Origin: an uncultured Duncaniella sp.
GTDB taxonomy: Bacteria > Bacteroidota > Bacteroidia > Bacteroidales > Muribaculaceae
DNA: 64,000 nt
NCBI RefSeq assembly: GCF_910578445.1
Contig: NZ_CAJTQC010000007.1
Span: forward strand, 1-64,000
Reading direction: 5' to 3'
Shown here: piece by piece, positions 45,020-55,600 of the stretch
How the letters are laid out: every line of letters starts with the position of its first letter
Position numbering within the stretch: the first letter of the stretch is position 1
Translations under genes and position numbers: made by a program
Notes under the pieces: model-generated
The model's input: only the letters and a program-made list of their open reading frames with translations
The model's database searches: none
Told to the model about the DNA's origin: nothing

Positions 45020-47170
45020 TCATTCGGCAGTCATGAATTTCCACGACACTTTGCCTACCGAATCAGGCTTACCGCGCACGGCTTTTGAAATCGAGCCTTT
45101 AAATTTTCCGTTTTTCTGACGCTCCACCTTTATGTCGCGCCATGAAAACTCGCCCTTCTCATAGTTGAATGTCTCGCCGTCGTCGTCATAAAGTCGGTAT
45201 GCACCGTCGGCATTGCCGTAATGACGGATTTCAATATCAACCTTCTCACCGGCTGCGGGAGCATGAAGCCGCGGTGACATCATCGGGATTATACCGCCGT
45301 CCTTGACATACACCGGTATGCGGTCAAGCCCCGGTGTCACTTCAATTGTCTCACCGTTGCCTGCATATCGGCCGGTATAGAAATCAAACCAGTCGCCTTT
45401 GGGCAGCACGACCTTGCGCGAAGTCTGTCCCACAAACATCGGAGCTACAAGCAGGTATTCACCGGCCATATACTGGTCCTTGATTTCTTTGGTGACAGCT
45501 TCGAGATAAGGATTATCTTCGAGATTTCCGGATGTCAGCTCGGTTTTGATTGCATCGTCAGGATTGAAACCGGATTCAAGATTCATGGCGCGGAAAGGAG
45601 GAATGCCATCGTAGTGATAGCGGGCAAATTCCGTGTACCAATAAGGCATCATCTGCATTCTAAGCATGGAATATTCCTTGACCTGCTCGGCAACTTCGGG
45701 GAATGACCACGGTTTAGTGCCACTCGCCCACGCATTGATCATCGCCATTGGTGAGAATACTACCGACTGGAAACGGCGCAGCCACTCTTCGCCCGACTTC
45801 GAGCCTCTGACCTCCGGAGTCCAAAGCACTCCGCTGAATCCGGAATTGATAAGCGCCGTGATGAAATCCTGATGACTGTAGTAGTCATTGTAGAGCACAT
45901 ATGGGAGTGAGCTGCCTCCGGCATTAGAGGCTCTGACAAGTCCAAACGTGCGCTGATTACGTTTCTTATACAAATCGGCCGTAGTGCGCTGCACCCACAG
46001 TCCGCAGGTCTGTCTCATCTGTTCGGCGCTCACTCCCGAGGGGAATGTGGCCACATCAGGCCAGATATAGAAATCATAGCCGTCAACCTCGTCAATCTTA
46101 TATCCGCTGACACCAATATTGATGTGCTCGCGTTCAAGTTTGTCGTTCCATATCTCCTGCGCACGGCTGTCGGCAAAGTCCGGCACAATACCACACCAGA
46201 CCGTGTGTGAGCCGCTCACGGGATACATCTTTCCGTAAATATCAGATTCGGGCGACACATAGGGATTTGTCCAGAGATTGATGCGCACTTTCTTGTCAAG
46301 CATACGCTTAACGAAGGCCGAAGCATCCGGGAAGCGGGTTTTGTCCCATTCAAATGTACACGGATAAGCCTTGCTCTGCCATCCCGGCTCAAGACCTATG
46401 AAATCGAGCGGATAGCCCATGCGTTCAAATTCGTCGGCTTCGTGCTCGACCTGCGCTGCGTCATAGAGTTTCTGTGTGCGCTGGGTAAAACCGAGTCCCC
46501 AGCGTGGAGGCAAAGTGCCACCTCCGCAAAGAAGATTGTAACGGCGTACAACATCCATCGGTGTAGGGCCGGCGATAAGATAGACCTCGACACCTCCGGC
46601 CGGAATCATCACGGAAACAGCATCGGAGTATGGACGTGAAGCCCATGTTTTATCGGTATTCCTATCCTTTGCGACAGGAGCATCAGGGCTGTCCTTACGA
46701 GCGCCGGATCCGGCATAGACCGTGAGGTAGCGGGCGGAATTGATAAACACTCCATATCCTGCGCTCGAAATATAGAACGGCACAGGCGCGTGAGTTCGTC
46801 CTGTATCCTTGCCACCATAGTGGTCGACATGGAGGTTGAGAATCTTGCCACGCTGATGGACTGTCTGAAAATTAAGTCCAAAACCATAGAGCTGTTCTTT
46901 CTTTGTCAGAGGTATTCTCAGACTGGTCTTTCCGTCGGTCACCTCACCGACAATCCGGTCGGCCAGCTCAGGCATATCGACATCCGGCATCCGGGTGAAT
47001 CCGTCGTGCGACGGCTCGCAGCCGGCAGCCGAAAGCAGCGAATAGTCTTCGGGCGTGCCGACAATTCCTTTCCATACTCCCGGCTCAACCTCGGTCCAGT
47101 TTATTCCCGCTTTGAGCGAAAGTATTCCGGCCATACACACAGTCCAGACCAACAATCTCTTTATATTCAT
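45020..47170 (-). CDS. GH31 alpha-glycosidase (alpha-glucosidase or alpha-xylosidase type)
   Basis: GH31 enzymes hydrolyse terminal alpha-glucose, alpha-xylose or alpha-galactose. A signal peptide covers about 1-21. The N-terminal beta domain is followed by the barrel with GLGFTQRTQKLYDA, a nucleophile candidate D360 in GVSGYKIDEVDG and FSGVLWTPEVRGS near the acid side. The C-terminal all-beta domains include GRYAGNGETIEVTPGLDRIPVYVKDGGIIPM. The WT-P-EVRGS segment (instead of W-x-D-x-GG) suggests a non-starch subgroup. Length 716 is on the short side. It lies 42 bp after GH97 and 58 bp before GH36. Confidence 0.88.
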   Translation of the reverse strand: MNIKRLLVWTVCMAGILSLKAGINWTEVEPGVWKGIVGTPEDYSLLSAAGCEPSHDGFTRMPDVDMPELADRIVGEVTDGKTSLRIPLTKKEQLYGFGLNFQTVHQRGKILNLHVDHYGGKDTGRTHAPVPFYISSAGYGVFINSARYLTVYAGSGARKDSPDAPVAKDRNTDKTWASRPYSDAVSVMIPAGGVEVYLIAGPTPMDVVRRYNLLCGGGTLPPRWGLGFTQRTQKLYDAAQVEHEADEFERMGYPLDFIGLEPGWQSKAYPCTFEWDKTRFPDASAFVKRMLDKKVRINLWTNPYVSPESDIYGKMYPVSGSHTVWCGIVPDFADSRAQEIWNDKLEREHINIGVSGYKIDEVDGYDFYIWPDVATFPSGVSAEQMRQTCGLWVQRTTADLYKKRNQRTFGLVRASNAGGSSLPYVLYNDYYSHQDFITALINSGFSGVLWTPEVRGSKSGEEWLRRFQSVVFSPMAMINAWASGTKPWSFPEVAEQVKEYSMLRMQMMPYWYTEFARYHYDGIPPFRAMNLESGFNPDDAIKTELTSGNLEDNPYLEAVTKEIKDQYMAGEYLLVAPMFVGQTSRKVVLPKGDWFDFYTGRYAGNGETIEVTPGLDRIPVYVKDGGIIPMMSPRLHAPAAGEKVDIEIRHYGNADGAYRLYDDDGETFNYEKGEFSWRDIKVERQKNGKFKGSISKAVRGKPDSVGKVSWKFMTAE

Positions 47171-47212
47171 ATCGTTACTATATTTTATATTTGGTAATTC
47201 TTTTATGAAGTA

Positions 47213-49156
47213 TCATTCAATCACCACGGCAAATCCACCGTTGCCAAGCATCCTGACAGAAAGCTCCGTTCCCGACTTTTTAACCGTCCGGTAGCCGAAC
47301 GAATTGATGTCAGCGCCGTCGGTAATCAGAGTGAATTTCTTACCGACGCAATCTTCCGGAAGTCTGAACGAAACTTCCCTTGCCTCATTCTTGCCGTTGA
47401 TGCCTCCGATGTACCAAGCAGTGCCGACACGTCGTGCGACTACTGCATATTCCGACGGATAACCGGCAAGCAGGCGGCTCTCATCCCAAGCGGCAGGCAC
47501 TTTTTTCAGGAATTCCTTCGGTAGTTTCGGCAGTTCCTTATATGCCTCAGCCCTGTCAGCGAAGCAATGGAAACCTGATTCGAACACCACTGCCAGAGCC
47601 AGCTGATGAGCCATCGAAGTGCGGCGTATTGCCGGGACTCCCTGACGGATTTTATTAGAAAATGTCACAGGCGTATAGTCCATCGAACCGACCACGTTGC
47701 GCGTGAAAGGTACGGTCGCATTGTGTTCGGCAGCCCGTTCACAGCGTTCCTGACGGCCGAGGGTCTCTGCTCCGCGTATGGCTTCGGTGGTCATCAGATT
47801 GGGATATGTCCTTTCAAAACCGCGAGGAAGTGTCGCGCCATGAAGGTCAACAAGAAGATGAAAATCAGCCGCATCCTTAAGAATCTGCGGATATAGAGCC
47901 GAAATGCGCTGCTTGTCTGTGTCAAAGAAGTCAACCTTTATACCCTTGACACCCATGCGGCTGATACGTTCAAGCTCTGCCCGACGGAGCTTGCTGTCAG
48001 ACATCAGACGGTGATGGACAGGAGTCTCATCGCCACGTCCTGCACCTGAATGATACCAAAGCCAGATGCCGACTCCGTTTTTATTGGCATATTTGACCAC
48101 CCCTTCGACTCCATCCTTATCCATTGACTGCCAGCCGGCATCAATGAGCGAGTATTCCCAGCCCATATCACGGCAGAAATCCACATATTGAATCTGGGTA
48201 TCGTAACTTCGAACCGATCGTCCATCATACCACCAGCTCCATGCCGCACGTCCGGCTTTGACCCACGAATCCTCACCGATTACCGACGGCGGATTAAGAT
48301 GGGCGACCATCTGTGTGGAGAACACATCATTCAGCTCATCACCCAGAATCACAGCCCTCCAGGGCGTCAACCAAGGATATTTCGAAACAGGACGATTGTC
48401 ATCGGTAATGACCGGTTCATCAGCTTCGGGATAGCGAATTTTGTAGCATCCGGCTGCTCCCGAGTTATCGACATGTGTCGGAGGATACGTGCCGTCGATA
48501 GCCGCTTCAGTAATCATCATCCACTTTCCGGCATTGAGTTCGAAAAGCATCGGGAAAGCCCAGCCTCTGTCATGAGGCGACGGGGTATTGATGTCTATAT
48601 GATTTTTGCTATACTGCTCATAACTCGGTTTGTGGCGCTCGTTCCAGTCATATGGGTGAATCCACGCATAGCCATCGGTGGGAACTGAAAATTCCGTAAG
48701 CTCAGCCTGCAGTGTATCGCTCACACCTACCGGACCGTGAAGACGGTAACGGAAAGCTGCTCCGTCATCGTAAACCCTGACAATAAGGTTAAACTTATCG
48801 TCGGATGAAGTGGTGAAACTATAGGTGGTCTGTTCACATCTGTCACGCGTATCAAGCCGTTTTCCTGATTTCAGAATGTAAGGCGTGTCGACCGACTCTT
48901 TTTTCTCACCTGTCAGCCTTACATCAGCACCGAGATTCACGCCATGTCTGACGATTCCAAGTTTAGACGGCTGCATGATCTCCACACCGTCATGAACGAT
49001 TGAATACTGCAACTGACCGCCGTCTGTAACTTCAGTCACAAATCTCACCTTACCATCAGGCGACATTGTTTCACGCCTCTCGGCAGAGAGCGTCATAATC
49101 CCTGCCACCATAGCGCCAACAAGACTTAAAGTTCTTATATCTGAATATATTTTCAT
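47213..49156 (-). CDS. GH97 alpha-glycosidase (retaining alpha-galactosidase-like subgroup)
   Basis: GH97 contains inverting alpha-glucosidases (SusB) and retaining alpha-galactosidases. I start at ATG 49156, which gives a signal peptide (MKIYSDIRTLSLVGAMVAGI) and 647 residues; a longer frame would overlap GH28. The N-terminal beta-sandwich begins with MSPDGKVRFV. The barrel includes AAWSWWYDG, YSLIDAGWQ and GIKVDFFDTDKQ, where D409 sits at the nucleophile place of the retaining subgroup, and LVDLHGATLPRGFERTYPNLMTTEAIRGAE. Alpha-galactosidase activity is therefore favoured but not proven. Confidence 0.88.
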   Translation of the reverse strand: MKIYSDIRTLSLVGAMVAGIMTLSAERRETMSPDGKVRFVTEVTDGGQLQYSIVHDGVEIMQPSKLGIVRHGVNLGADVRLTGEKKESVDTPYILKSGKRLDTRDRCEQTTYSFTTSSDDKFNLIVRVYDDGAAFRYRLHGPVGVSDTLQAELTEFSVPTDGYAWIHPYDWNERHKPSYEQYSKNHIDINTPSPHDRGWAFPMLFELNAGKWMMITEAAIDGTYPPTHVDNSGAAGCYKIRYPEADEPVITDDNRPVSKYPWLTPWRAVILGDELNDVFSTQMVAHLNPPSVIGEDSWVKAGRAAWSWWYDGRSVRSYDTQIQYVDFCRDMGWEYSLIDAGWQSMDKDGVEGVVKYANKNGVGIWLWYHSGAGRGDETPVHHRLMSDSKLRRAELERISRMGVKGIKVDFFDTDKQRISALYPQILKDAADFHLLVDLHGATLPRGFERTYPNLMTTEAIRGAETLGRQERCERAAEHNATVPFTRNVVGSMDYTPVTFSNKIRQGVPAIRRTSMAHQLALAVVFESGFHCFADRAEAYKELPKLPKEFLKKVPAAWDESRLLAGYPSEYAVVARRVGTAWYIGGINGKNEAREVSFRLPEDCVGKKFTLITDGADINSFGYRTVKKSGTELSVRMLGNGGFAVVIE

Positions 49157-49184
49157 GTCTATTACAATGGTGTTCTCACGTTGA

Positions 49185-50555
49185 TTATCTATAAATTTCC
49201 ATATCTCCGTCCTCACAGATTATTTCAGGACGCGCATCAGGATTCTTGAGGTCAAAAGTCACATTTTTAAGTTTCAGACCACGCACGTGACGTGCCCATA
49301 CACCGTAGGCCGGTATTTTCGGTCCGAAAGTCTTGACTTCCGGATACTGGTCTTCCGCTTCGGGCACTTTGCAGAGCGCGTCCTGAGCAGTTCCGGTCCC
49401 AAGAAGACGTATGTGTATGTTCTCAAGCGTAAGATTGGTTATGTAATGCCCCGGGATACCTGTGATAAGTATTCCTGAAGGCGGGTCGAGCTGGGCATTG
49501 TCGGCAGCGACAGCGTTGACATTACGTATGACGACATTTTCAAACAGCCCTATAGGCTGACGCTCATCCTCGTGTTTGCGGAACACGCTCAGGCGCGAAC
49601 CGAGACGGAACAGCATCGGAGTCCTGACCTCCTCCATCGTGATGTCGCTGATTTCGACGTTCCGGAGTTTCGCTCCGTCGACCGAAAAAAGTTTTATGCC
49701 ACCGTTTTTCGTATCATAGATATGACAGTTGGAAATCTTTATGTTCTCAAACGCCGCCATTGACTCTGTGCCCATCTTTATTCCGGCCTGATTTGACTTT
49801 AAGCGCATATTGGTGACCACAATATCATTACAACCTGATTGAGCCGAGGTTGTCTTGAAACAGAGAGCATCGTCACCGCTGACGATATCGCAGTTGCTGA
49901 TGCGCACACGGCTGCAACCGTCAATATTGATTCCGTCATTGTGAGCCACTCCGAAACTGCGGATAGTCACATTATCAATCGTCACGTCGTTGCAGCGGAA
50001 ATAGTGCGAGGTCCATGCTCCGGCAAACTTCAATGTCACATCCTTGACTGTGACATCATTGCAACGGACCCAGCGCAACAGGAATGGACGCATGCCCCAG
50101 CGCTGACCTTCGGGGCGGGTATCCTCCTTGATGTGACGTTCCTTAAGCGCTGAACCCTGACCGTCAATCACGCCTTCGCCTGTCAGCGAAACGTTTTTCG
50201 CATCGACAGCCACCATAAGCGCCGTTCCGACATCAATACCAAGCCCCTCGGTGAACGGGTCAAGATTTCTATATGCCTTATAGTCTGTCGTGCCGAGTAT
50301 CACAGCCCCCTTTTCGAGATGAAGATTGACATTGTCTTTCAGCTCAATGGTTGCCGACAGATATGTGCCGGCCGGAACTATGACCGTGCCTCCACCTGCA
50401 GCCGTACAAGCATCAATCGCTTTCTGAATAGCTGTCGTGTCGAGACGTTTTCCATTGCCCTTCGCTCCATATTTCCTGACATTGAATGTGGCTGCATCCG
50501 CACTAAATCCTATGGAAATCAGGAGTGAAAATATTACTGATATTAGCTTTTTCAT
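49185..50555 (-). CDS. GH28 polygalacturonase/rhamnogalacturonase-family beta-helix enzyme
   Basis: GH28 enzymes hydrolyse galacturonan or rhamnogalacturonan and related bonds. A signal peptide (about 1-22) leads into FNVRKYGAKGNGKRLDTTAIQKAI, the pectate-lyase-3/GH28 start. The catalytic aspartates D212 (GINIDGCS) and D228-D229 (VSGDDALCFK) are present. The GHG motif of classical polygalacturonases is absent, and the RIK region reads GIKMGTES, which suggests a rhamnogalacturonan-type or exo subgroup. The 456-residue length is standard. It lies 28 bp before GH97 in the transcript. Confidence 0.9.
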   Translation of the reverse strand: MKKLISVIFSLLISIGFSADAATFNVRKYGAKGNGKRLDTTAIQKAIDACTAAGGGTVIVPAGTYLSATIELKDNVNLHLEKGAVILGTTDYKAYRNLDPFTEGLGIDVGTALMVAVDAKNVSLTGEGVIDGQGSALKERHIKEDTRPEGQRWGMRPFLLRWVRCNDVTVKDVTLKFAGAWTSHYFRCNDVTIDNVTIRSFGVAHNDGINIDGCSRVRISNCDIVSGDDALCFKTTSAQSGCNDIVVTNMRLKSNQAGIKMGTESMAAFENIKISNCHIYDTKNGGIKLFSVDGAKLRNVEISDITMEEVRTPMLFRLGSRLSVFRKHEDERQPIGLFENVVIRNVNAVAADNAQLDPPSGILITGIPGHYITNLTLENIHIRLLGTGTAQDALCKVPEAEDQYPEVKTFGPKIPAYGVWARHVRGLKLKNVTFDLKNPDARPEIICEDGDMEIYR

Positions 50556-50619
50556 TGTTTCCCGTGGTCTGATTGAGATAAGTTTTTCAGATGTTGAGAT
50601 GTTGATGAGTGAAAGAATA

Positions 50620-52518
50620 TTATTTCAGCTCTTTCACTATGCCAATGCTGTGAATTGCATTTCCTCGGCGTCCGGGCATTTCAAGCTGTAGCACTGACGT
50701 ACCCTTTTCGAAGTAGACCGGGAAATAATATTCGCGAGGTGTTTTTCCGAGGGATATGAGCCATCCGTAGTTTTCGGTCACCTTATCGCCATTGACAAAT
50801 ATATAGGCCGGTGCAGGGTCACTTCCGGTATAGACCGATTTGAGAAGATATGTACCGCTTTTGGGGACGGTGACATTCCATGTGGCGATGTTGCGCGCCT
50901 TACTGCGCTCTCCCGAAAGAGCAAGGTGTCCATTTTCGTTAAGAATAAACGTTCCCTCTATCTTGGCTTGATCCGGACTGTAAGAGCTCATCTGCTCGAC
51001 AACCTTGACCACCATATCCTGAGTCGCTGTGCGGCCGTCAGTGCCGGTCACAGCGAGATGATAGGCTGTGGTCTTGCCCGGTTTCACGGTCATTTCGCCC
51101 TTCGGATCGACTTTTTTCCCATTGAGTGTCACCTTTGAGCCGTTTGAAGTGTTCCAGCTGATGACGGCACTACCCTTCTTCTCGATAACGTTGCGGTCAG
51201 CATAAAAAGCCTCGATGGCGGGACGCTTTTCGTCGAGCGCCACACGGTAGAGTTCTATGCCGTCGCCAGTGCCGAGGTTACGGCTATACTGACGGTCGTC
51301 GGGATTATTCCAGTGTTCATGAACACCAAGGCTCTTCAGATTACTGTCTACATATTTGATTCCTGAAGGCGGATTGCCGATGTTGGCTGCCTCGTGAAGA
51401 AAATTGTCGGCATTTGCAGCCAGAGGCAATTCAGAGAAGATAAAATCAAGCACCACCGACTCGACAGCAACCGCGTCGTTCGACGCAAGGAAACTCGAAG
51501 TCCAGCCATTGTTGAACGGAGCACGCTGAAATTTCACAGCCTTGCCGTTGTGTTTTGGATTGACATACATGGCATCGACAATATAGAGCAGGGTGTTTCC
51601 GCCTATACGTTCATGAGCCATAAGGTCAACGATGCTGTTATAAGTACCCATTCCACGCTTGGCCGACCAGTCGCGGATTGAGAAGTGGAGCGGCGGAACA
51701 TTTCCGATTGAACCGAACTGGTTCTTGCCTGTGCAGGTTATGCCTGTCTGACCGGCGCCGTCACGCCATTTGTCGGTTGGCTGCGAATGGCGCTTCATGA
51801 GAGCCATATTGATCATATAATCGGCATCGTAGGCAGCTTTCGCAAGGCTTCGCGCCCCGGCATCGGTGATTTCACTCGAATATGTAATCACATCCGGGAC
51901 AAAACCGCCCCAGTTCTGATAGACCACATTCGGATAGAGAGGTTCGACATAGGTGTAGACAGCAGAAATACCTCTGCGCTGGGCATCGTAGATTGTGATA
52001 CATTCCTGCGGCACTCCTGCCACATCGACAAGCTGATGGAGAAGCGCCAGCACTGACTGCGGAGTGGCATCTATGATGTTAGAGCCGCCGTTGTCGTTGA
52101 GATTGATTTTTACAGCGACCTTTTCACCGGGCTTATAGCCTATGTAGCCACGGCCTTTCTTTTCGTTAAATGTGCAGAACAGCTGATTCCATGCCTCCTT
52201 TGGAGTGGACATGGTGGAAAGAGCCATAATAACTCCTTCCATCATGTCGTCCACACGAGTCTGACTATTATTTTCTGCATCTGAGTAAAGCCCTTTTTTA
52301 CCGTCCCATGCTGCTGCTTTGCAGTCATAGGCCCATGCGACACGTCCGGGATGAATGCCCTGAGCCACACCCATCGGAGTGTTGGGAAGATCTGTCGGAG
52401 CGAAAAGCCCCATGTCTGTTCCGAGGTCGTCTTGCTGAGTCTGCTGTGCCACGACAGGTGATGCTGCCATAAAGGCCAGCGATAATGCAAGTGTCTTGAA
52501 TAAATTTATTTTTTCCAC
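50620..52518 (-). CDS. Exported DUF362 protein with Ig-like and CBM-like C-terminal domains
   Basis: Function is not known. The start is GTG at 52516-52518, since it alone keeps the signal peptide (about 1-24). A DUF362 domain (about 50-425) shows GEKVAVKINLND, AGVPQECITIYDA, YDADYMINMALMKRH and NDAVAVESVVLDFIFSELP. An Ig-like domain (about 440-508) and a beta-sandwich like CBM6/35 (about 515-632) follow, so it probably binds carbohydrate outside the inner membrane. Its DUF362 part is paralogous to the C-terminus of the fusion protein upstream, sharing GIHPGRV and the EHWNNP...YSRN end. It has its own -7 box. Confidence 0.75.
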   Translation of the reverse strand: MEKINLFKTLALSLAFMAASPVVAQQTQQDDLGTDMGLFAPTDLPNTPMGVAQGIHPGRVAWAYDCKAAAWDGKKGLYSDAENNSQTRVDDMMEGVIMALSTMSTPKEAWNQLFCTFNEKKGRGYIGYKPGEKVAVKINLNDNGGSNIIDATPQSVLALLHQLVDVAGVPQECITIYDAQRRGISAVYTYVEPLYPNVVYQNWGGFVPDVITYSSEITDAGARSLAKAAYDADYMINMALMKRHSQPTDKWRDGAGQTGITCTGKNQFGSIGNVPPLHFSIRDWSAKRGMGTYNSIVDLMAHERIGGNTLLYIVDAMYVNPKHNGKAVKFQRAPFNNGWTSSFLASNDAVAVESVVLDFIFSELPLAANADNFLHEAANIGNPPSGIKYVDSNLKSLGVHEHWNNPDDRQYSRNLGTGDGIELYRVALDEKRPAIEAFYADRNVIEKKGSAVISWNTSNGSKVTLNGKKVDPKGEMTVKPGKTTAYHLAVTGTDGRTATQDMVVKVVEQMSSYSPDQAKIEGTFILNENGHLALSGERSKARNIATWNVTVPKSGTYLLKSVYTGSDPAPAYIFVNGDKVTENYGWLISLGKTPREYYFPVYFEKGTSVLQLEMPGRRGNAIHSIGIVKELK

Positions 52519-52579
52519 GCTTATTGATTTTATTATCTGATTACAATTAGAATCTGTGAACTTGCCACGATTGATAATG

Positions 52580-52587
52580 CAAAGATA
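52580..52587 (-). promoter_or_regulatory. Candidate -7 element for the DUF362 gene and downstream genes
   Basis: On the - strand this reads TATCTTTG, a full match to TAnnTTTG, 62 bp upstream of the GTG start and just after the terminator of the fusion gene. A good -33 is not visible. Confidence 0.5.
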
Positions 52588-52641
52588 AAATCAATAATAC
52601 CCGTCCTTGTTTAAGGATTATTCCAAATACTTCAACTATTA

Positions 52642-52691
52642 TGTCACAATGGCTTGAATTTGAGCATTACCAAATTCAAGCCATTGTGACA
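52642..52691 (-). terminator. Hairpin terminator of the GH28-DUF362 fusion gene
   Basis: A perfect 21-bp inverted repeat (52642-52662 and 52671-52691) with an 8-nt loop begins 4 bp after the stop codon. There is no long T run, so termination may be partial. Confidence 0.65.
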
Positions 52692-52695
52692 CAGA

Positions 52696-55600
52696 TTATT
52701 TATCGCTGTTTACATATATAAGTTCTATCCCATAGTCGCGCCCCATATTCCGGCTGTAGAGTTTCTCGACAGGATTGTTCCAGTGTTCGAATACTCCGAG
52801 ACTTTTGAGTCGCGTTCCGTCGCGCTCGGGATCATAGACCGTACCTGACGGTGGACAGTCGGCAAGCGCAGCCTCGACGAGATACATGTCACAATAATCA
52901 ACATCGGGCATCGACGGAAATTCAGAAGTCAGGAAATCGAGTCCCACTGCATCAATAGCCACACCGTCCTGCGAGGCGAAGAGCGAACACGGCCAGTCGT
53001 TGTTGAACGGTGGCATTTTCCATTTTCCGGAGGGAGCGCCATTTACATCCATCGACCCGTATAGCCCGTCAATCAGGAAAAGCATTGTCTTTCCACCAAG
53101 ATCTTTGTGACCCATGAAATCGGTAAAGGTCATGTAGCGCGGTTTGCCACCGCGGTCCTGATTGAAATTGTTGTGCTGATTCTTTCGGAAATTGCGGTTG
53201 ATGTCAGTCGCCCCATACCAGTTTTTGGCGCATAGCGTCACTCCCTGTCCGCCATGTCCCTTAAGGAGTGCCACGTTTATGAGATAGTCGGCTTCGATAG
53301 CACAGTCAGCCAGACCGCGGGCAAGCCGTCCATTGTCTGCCGAATATGGAATCGCATCGGCCGTATAGGTCGCTTTCTCACGGCCTTGTGTACCTTCGTT
53401 GTCGACATAATGGACATTGGGAAATTCATTATGACACTTGTTGAAAAGCGCATCGGTCATGAAACGGCTTGCGTCGAACAGCGTGATGCACTCCTGCGGA
53501 ATTCCGGCCTCGTTGACCATGCTTCGGAGAAGAGAGAGAGTCAGATGGGGAGATGCGTTGAGCTGTTCGTTGTCGGAATACTCGAAGGTATTATTCAGAT
53601 TAAGTTTAACTGCAATTTTCTCACCTTTCTTGTATTCACGCTTTCCACGGCCGTGAGTCTGATTGAAATATCTGAACAGAGCTTTCCATGCCATAGCCTC
53701 GTCAGCCTCGCCGGTCAGCGATGTCAGCACGTCGGTAATCATCGCGTCAGTCGACTCCTGACTGTTGCATGTGTCGTCCGACCACCGGCCTTCGCCTTTC
53801 TTCCAAGTGGCTGCTCCGGGTCGGTGACTCCACACAACTCTGCCGGGATGTATGCCGACTGCATCGCCTATCGGATGATTGGCACTCCACGCCATACGTG
53901 GCCCGGACTGTCCAGCTACGCTGACATTGATATCACGACTCCTGACAACCCCCACCGGTTCGCGACGGTTGGCATTGCCTATCACTTCAAGTCCACAGAC
54001 ATCAGCATTGGCAACATCGTCGAAATATACCGGATAACGGCCATCATTTTTCTCAGCCTTTACAGAAATGTTTTCCATTTTCACTCCGTCGACATGCCTG
54101 AACCAGAATCCGTAGGCGGGCTGTATCTTTAAATCGCCTACATTATAACGGCCAACACCTATTTCCGGCGGGACGGCCTCGGCATCGTCCTTCGAATGGC
54201 CACCTTTGACCGTGAGATTCACATCCGAAAATGCCACATCCTTAACATAGCCGGTATGCCGGCCGTCAGGCATACGGAAACCAAGTCCACCGTTCACCGC
54301 CTCATCGTCAGGGAGCTTGAACCCTGCAATGATTGCGGCTGCCTCGTTCTGAGAACCGTCATAATCTTTCCAACGCTCATTGCGGAATGATGATCCGCCA
54401 TAGACTTCCGAAATGTCAACACCTCTGATGTTGATGTTTTCAACACGGCCGATATTCGAATTGGTCACAAGCAGCTCGTTGCGCTCCACACCATTCTCCA
54501 TGAAGCTAAATTTTTTCACTTCCGCGCCGAGTACGCGTCCACGATTGGATATAGATATGAAAAACGGTGCACGAGTGCGTTTCATCACCGAGCGCGAGTG
54601 AATCGGCCCTGTCTTTCCGCTGTTGAGATAGACATTTGCCACATGTCCGCCATCGTTGGTCGAAATCGAAAATCCGGCCTTGTTTGCACCAAGCACATAG
54701 ATATTATCAATGTAGAGGTCCTTTATATCGTCGGCTGTCTCCGAACCAATCTGAAACAGGTTACAATTGGTATCACCGACGATATTTCTCACCATATAAT
54801 TTGACACCGGACGGGTGAAACCGAGCGAACAGTCCGAACCGGGCTTCACGATGTCATCGGAACTTACTTTTGAATAGATATTTGTGACGCGCACATCATT
54901 GCAGGCCATGAAATCATAAATGTCGCGGGCATTGGCGACGCAGTGTTTTCCAAACCATGTGTCGTGGACATAGATTCCGTCAGTTCCTGTGGCCAGAAGC
55001 ACAAAATGGCCTCCTTGGTCGATATGCAGCATCGCAGTATCCTCATAGACATGACGGTCGCCCTCGATATAATATGGCAGGTCGAGCTTTTCGTCATACC
55101 ACATATCGCGACCGGTCTCCACTCCGCCGATTTCAATATCCTTGCAGAGCTTGAAGGTAAACATCTTGTCGCAGCGCTTTTCAGGAGCATTGTTCATCAC
55201 CTTGTCGCCGGTCACAATGTTGCCTGCGCCTGTAATGCGTCCTGTACCGATAATCTTTACATTCTCAATGCGCTCACCGAAAAACATTGAATTATGGAAA
55301 TACGTGTGGCCTACATCCTGCTTGGTCATATAGTTCTCCGGATCGGCGTAAGGACGCGGGTCTGTCGGTGAAAGCCCCGATCTGTAAGCGCGGTCACTGA
55401 ACCATGTTGTTTCGGGAGCGTCTGCTCCGGGAAGGGCACTGATGACGGCACTGCTGTCGACATGAAGCCACACATTACTCTGTAAATGCAGTGTGCGCAC
55501 AGGAAATGTACCATCCGAAAACCTTACCACACCTCCGCCCAGTTCTCCTGCATAGCTTATGAGACGGTTGAGCGCATCGGTGTCGTCACTCACGCCATCC

